DNA of 6,594 bases from the NCBI GenBank assembly GCA_003645745.1, contig QNCH01000092.1, forward strand, positions 1-6,594. The letters are read 5' to 3'. The notes under the pieces are model-generated. The model saw only the letters and a list, made by a program, of their open reading frames with translations. It had not been told where the DNA came from and did no database searches. The position numbers were made by a program, and so were the translations under genes. Below are positions 4,993 through 6,594 of this stretch, in pieces. Positions within the stretch are counted from its first letter, which is position 1. Each line of letters opens with the position of its first letter. This DNA comes from Candidatus Omnitrophota bacterium. GTDB taxonomy: Bacteria > Omnitrophota > Gorgyraeia > B26-G9.

Positions 4993-6477
4993 TTAAGATG
5001 TTAATTTTTCAACAAATATTTTATTTCCCTGAAGTTTATTAATTTTTATTTTTTCGCCCTGGCTGATAAATTCTCCTAATGTAGTTACTTCAAAGGTTTG
5101 TTTTTCAAAAATAGCTTTGCCAGCCGGCCTTAACATTGTTTTTGTATAGCCTATTTTACCAGCGCTTATACTTTTCGGCAAGGAATTTATTTGAAAGCCC
5201 AGTGCTTTATCTTCTTTTGTGTTTAAAGTGATTTGTTTCCAGATATTTGTTTTAGGAATTAATTTTAAAAAGAGCACTAAAATTAGAAAACTGAAAATTG
5301 TACTGTAACTTATAATATTTAACGCGTTGCTTAATTCCCATGAAGGGAATTTAAAAGGGTGTTTGAGCATAGAAAAAATTAATCCTGAAATAATTAGTAT
5401 TATGCCTGATATCCCGGCTATGCCAAAGCCTGGGATAACAAAAATTTCAAGCATTAATAAAACAATTCCGAGGCAGAAAATAAATATATCTATCCAGTTT
5501 GCTAATCCAGCTAAATAGTGCGCGGCAAAAAATAGAACTAAAAGAATAATGCCGATTGTTCCGCTAATGCCCCAACTGGGCATTTTAAGTTCAAAGATTA
5601 AAGATATAATGCCTAAACTTAAAAACAAAGAGCTAATAATTGGGTGTGTAAGAAAACGCACTAAATTTTCTGACCAATTTATTTTAGGTTCAATGATTTC
5701 AGAGGGCTGTTGAGAAGATGGGGGGATTATCTTCATTACATAGTCTAAACATTCTTTTTTTGAGGTTACAACCAATTTTGTTAATTTTAAATTCAGTGCG
5801 TCCTGAGCAGTTAAATTAAGCAGTTTGCCTGCGGGGCTGATAATTGTTTGCTGTTTAAGTTTGTTTTGTGTTTGTTGTGCAAGAAATTGTTGTTTTGTCA
5901 GGATCAAAATTTTTGCGTTTTTGTCTTTTGCTGTAATTATTTCAATATCTTTATCCACCATTGCTTGTGCCAGGTTTGCTGAATGCGAATTGGCCTGGGC
6001 AGTGGTTTTAAATTTGGCTCTTAATGCTGAGATTAATTTTTCATCAGGTTTCTGCATTGCGCCGAAACTTATTGTGCGCGGTTCTGCTGAGCCGATTGAA
6101 GAGCTTGTTTTCATAATAATTGTTTTGCATGACAATGCAATCAAAGCTCCTGCTGACCATGCTGAATTGCTGATATAAGCATAAGTTGGAATAGGAGATA
6201 AATTTTCAATTGCAGAGGTTATTTCATTAGCAGCGTCTATTCTTCCGCCAAAAGTGTCAATATCAAAGACAACTGCATCAGCATGGTTATTTTTAGCTTG
6301 TGTAGTAATGCGTTTGATGAATGAAGACAGCCCGAGGTCAATTGTTTTTTTTACAGGGATAACGTAGATTTTAGATTTAAGATTGGCTTTAGCTGAAAAA
6401 CAAAAATTATAGGTGAAAAATGATAATAAAAAAAAGATAAAAAAACCAATTAAAAATAAATTTTTATTTTTTAACAT
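4993..6477 (-). CDS. nfeD: Long NfeD protein with ClpP-class serine protease domain (NfeD1)
   Basis: Long NfeD proteins are membrane-bound ClpP-class serine proteases; the archaeal relative PH1510 cuts hydrophobic stretches of its stomatin partner using a Ser-Lys dyad. The product has 494 residues. Residues 1-29 are a signal peptide or anchor. The protease domain (about 36-240) has FDIDTFGGRI (71-80), the oxyanion-side turn, NSAWSAGALIAL (104-115) with S108 as likely nucleophile, and SSIGSAEP (126-133). K147 in DEKLISALRAKF is the likely base. Five hydrophobic segments follow at about 277-297, 302-322, 329-348, 352-370 and 387-408, then the NfeD OB-fold domain (about 435-491) with TMLRPAGKAIF (447-457) and GNKIFVEK (484-491). 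There is no good Shine-Dalgarno site, but an in-frame TAA directly precedes the ATG, so no longer start exists. It begins 21 bp after tRNA-Ala and is probably cotranscribed with it and with nfeD2. Its FloA partner is encoded in the same run. The symbol is family-level. Confidence 0.93.
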   Translation of the reverse strand: MLKNKNLFLIGFFIFFLLSFFTYNFCFSAKANLKSKIYVIPVKKTIDLGLSSFIKRITTQAKNNHADAVVFDIDTFGGRIDAANEITSAIENLSPIPTYAYISNSAWSAGALIALSCKTIIMKTSSSIGSAEPRTISFGAMQKPDEKLISALRAKFKTTAQANSHSANLAQAMVDKDIEIITAKDKNAKILILTKQQFLAQQTQNKLKQQTIISPAGKLLNLTAQDALNLKLTKLVVTSKKECLDYVMKIIPPSSQQPSEIIEPKINWSENLVRFLTHPIISSLFLSLGIISLIFELKMPSWGISGTIGIILLVLFFAAHYLAGLANWIDIFIFCLGIVLLMLEIFVIPGFGIAGISGIILIISGLIFSMLKHPFKFPSWELSNALNIISYSTIFSFLILVLFLKLIPKTNIWKQITLNTKEDKALGFQINSLPKSISAGKIGYTKTMLRPAGKAIFEKQTFEVTTLGEFISQGEKIKINKLQGNKIFVEKLTS

Positions 6478-6498
6478 TTATGACCATAGATTTTGAAA

Positions 6499-6574
6499 TG
6501 GTGGAGCTGGTGGGACTCGAACCCACGGCCAACAGACTGCCAGTCTGCTACGCTCCCAACTGCGCCACAGCCCC
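6499..6574 (-). tRNA. tRNA-Ala, anticodon GGC
   Basis: On the minus strand the acceptor arm GGGGCTG pairs with CAGCTCC, including the G3-U70 wobble pair that identifies tRNA-Ala, followed by discriminator A and an encoded CCA. The anticodon loop CTGGCAG in the stem GCAGA/TCTGT gives anticodon GGC (reads GCC and GCU). The T arm is GTGGG-TTCGAGT-CCCAC. It is the first gene of the minus-strand run and lies 21 bp before the NfeD protease gene. The 20 bases upstream that remain in the window (6575-6594) are AT-rich and show no convincing promoter. Confidence 0.97.
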
Positions 6575-6594
6575 AAATCAATAAAATAGTATCA

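Noticed and set aside
5825..6178. 117-codon open frame on the plus strand inside the NfeD protease gene.
   Set aside because: It is antisense to the protease domain with its S108 motif and has no independent support.

Overview
The window comes from an AT-rich bacterium that uses the standard code, with clear Shine-Dalgarno sites before several genes and CCA encoded in its tRNA genes. Nothing fixes the phylum. The tandem NfeD pair plus FloA, a long K/E-rich coiled-coil protein, GreA and many small dispersed repeats would fit an uncultivated Gram-negative-type lineage (PVC/Omnitrophota-like), but this is a weak guess.

Layout. The plus strand carries the left part: the 3' end of an unrecognised gene (1-135), a short TrmO/TsaA-type tRNA methyltransferase (272-745), a 360-residue coiled-coil protein of unknown role (1001-2083) and the transcript-cleavage factor GreA (2250-2726). 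The minus strand carries the right part, read from right to left: tRNA-Ala(GGC) at 6499-6574, a ClpP-class NfeD membrane protease (4993-6477), a short NfeD protein (4456-4944), the flotillin-like protein FloA (3255-4247), a small lysine-rich single-pass membrane protein (2854-3243) and tRNA-Leu(CAA) at 2743-2828. greA and tRNA-Leu converge with only 16 bp between them. The minus-strand genes look like one membrane-organisation operon (NfeD1, NfeD2, FloA, small anchored protein) framed by two tRNA genes.

The unusual content is in the spacers, nearly all of which hold small repeats or relics. There is a 13-bp inverted repeat at the window edge (1-13/171-183); a REP-like hairpin with a 5' GTAG (235-260) that decides the trmO start; a 186-bp element with long terminal inverted repeats and a nested internal helix (750-935); a perfect 24-bp palindrome built from the same TTTGAGTATA end sequence (2117-2140); two decayed pieces of an IS3-type transposase, each touching a TTTGAGTATA copy and each lying in the leader of the next gene (924-969 and 2149-2235); another TTTGAGTATA copy before tRNA-Leu (2841-2850); and an 84-bp element with perfect 28-bp inverted ends separating nfeD2 from floA (4327-4410).

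The best candidate for something undescribed is the TTTGAGTATA-ended element family. It may be a MITE or a mobile structured RNA, and it is associated with IS3 relics that now form gene leaders. No defence system, CRISPR array or complete mobile element is visible.
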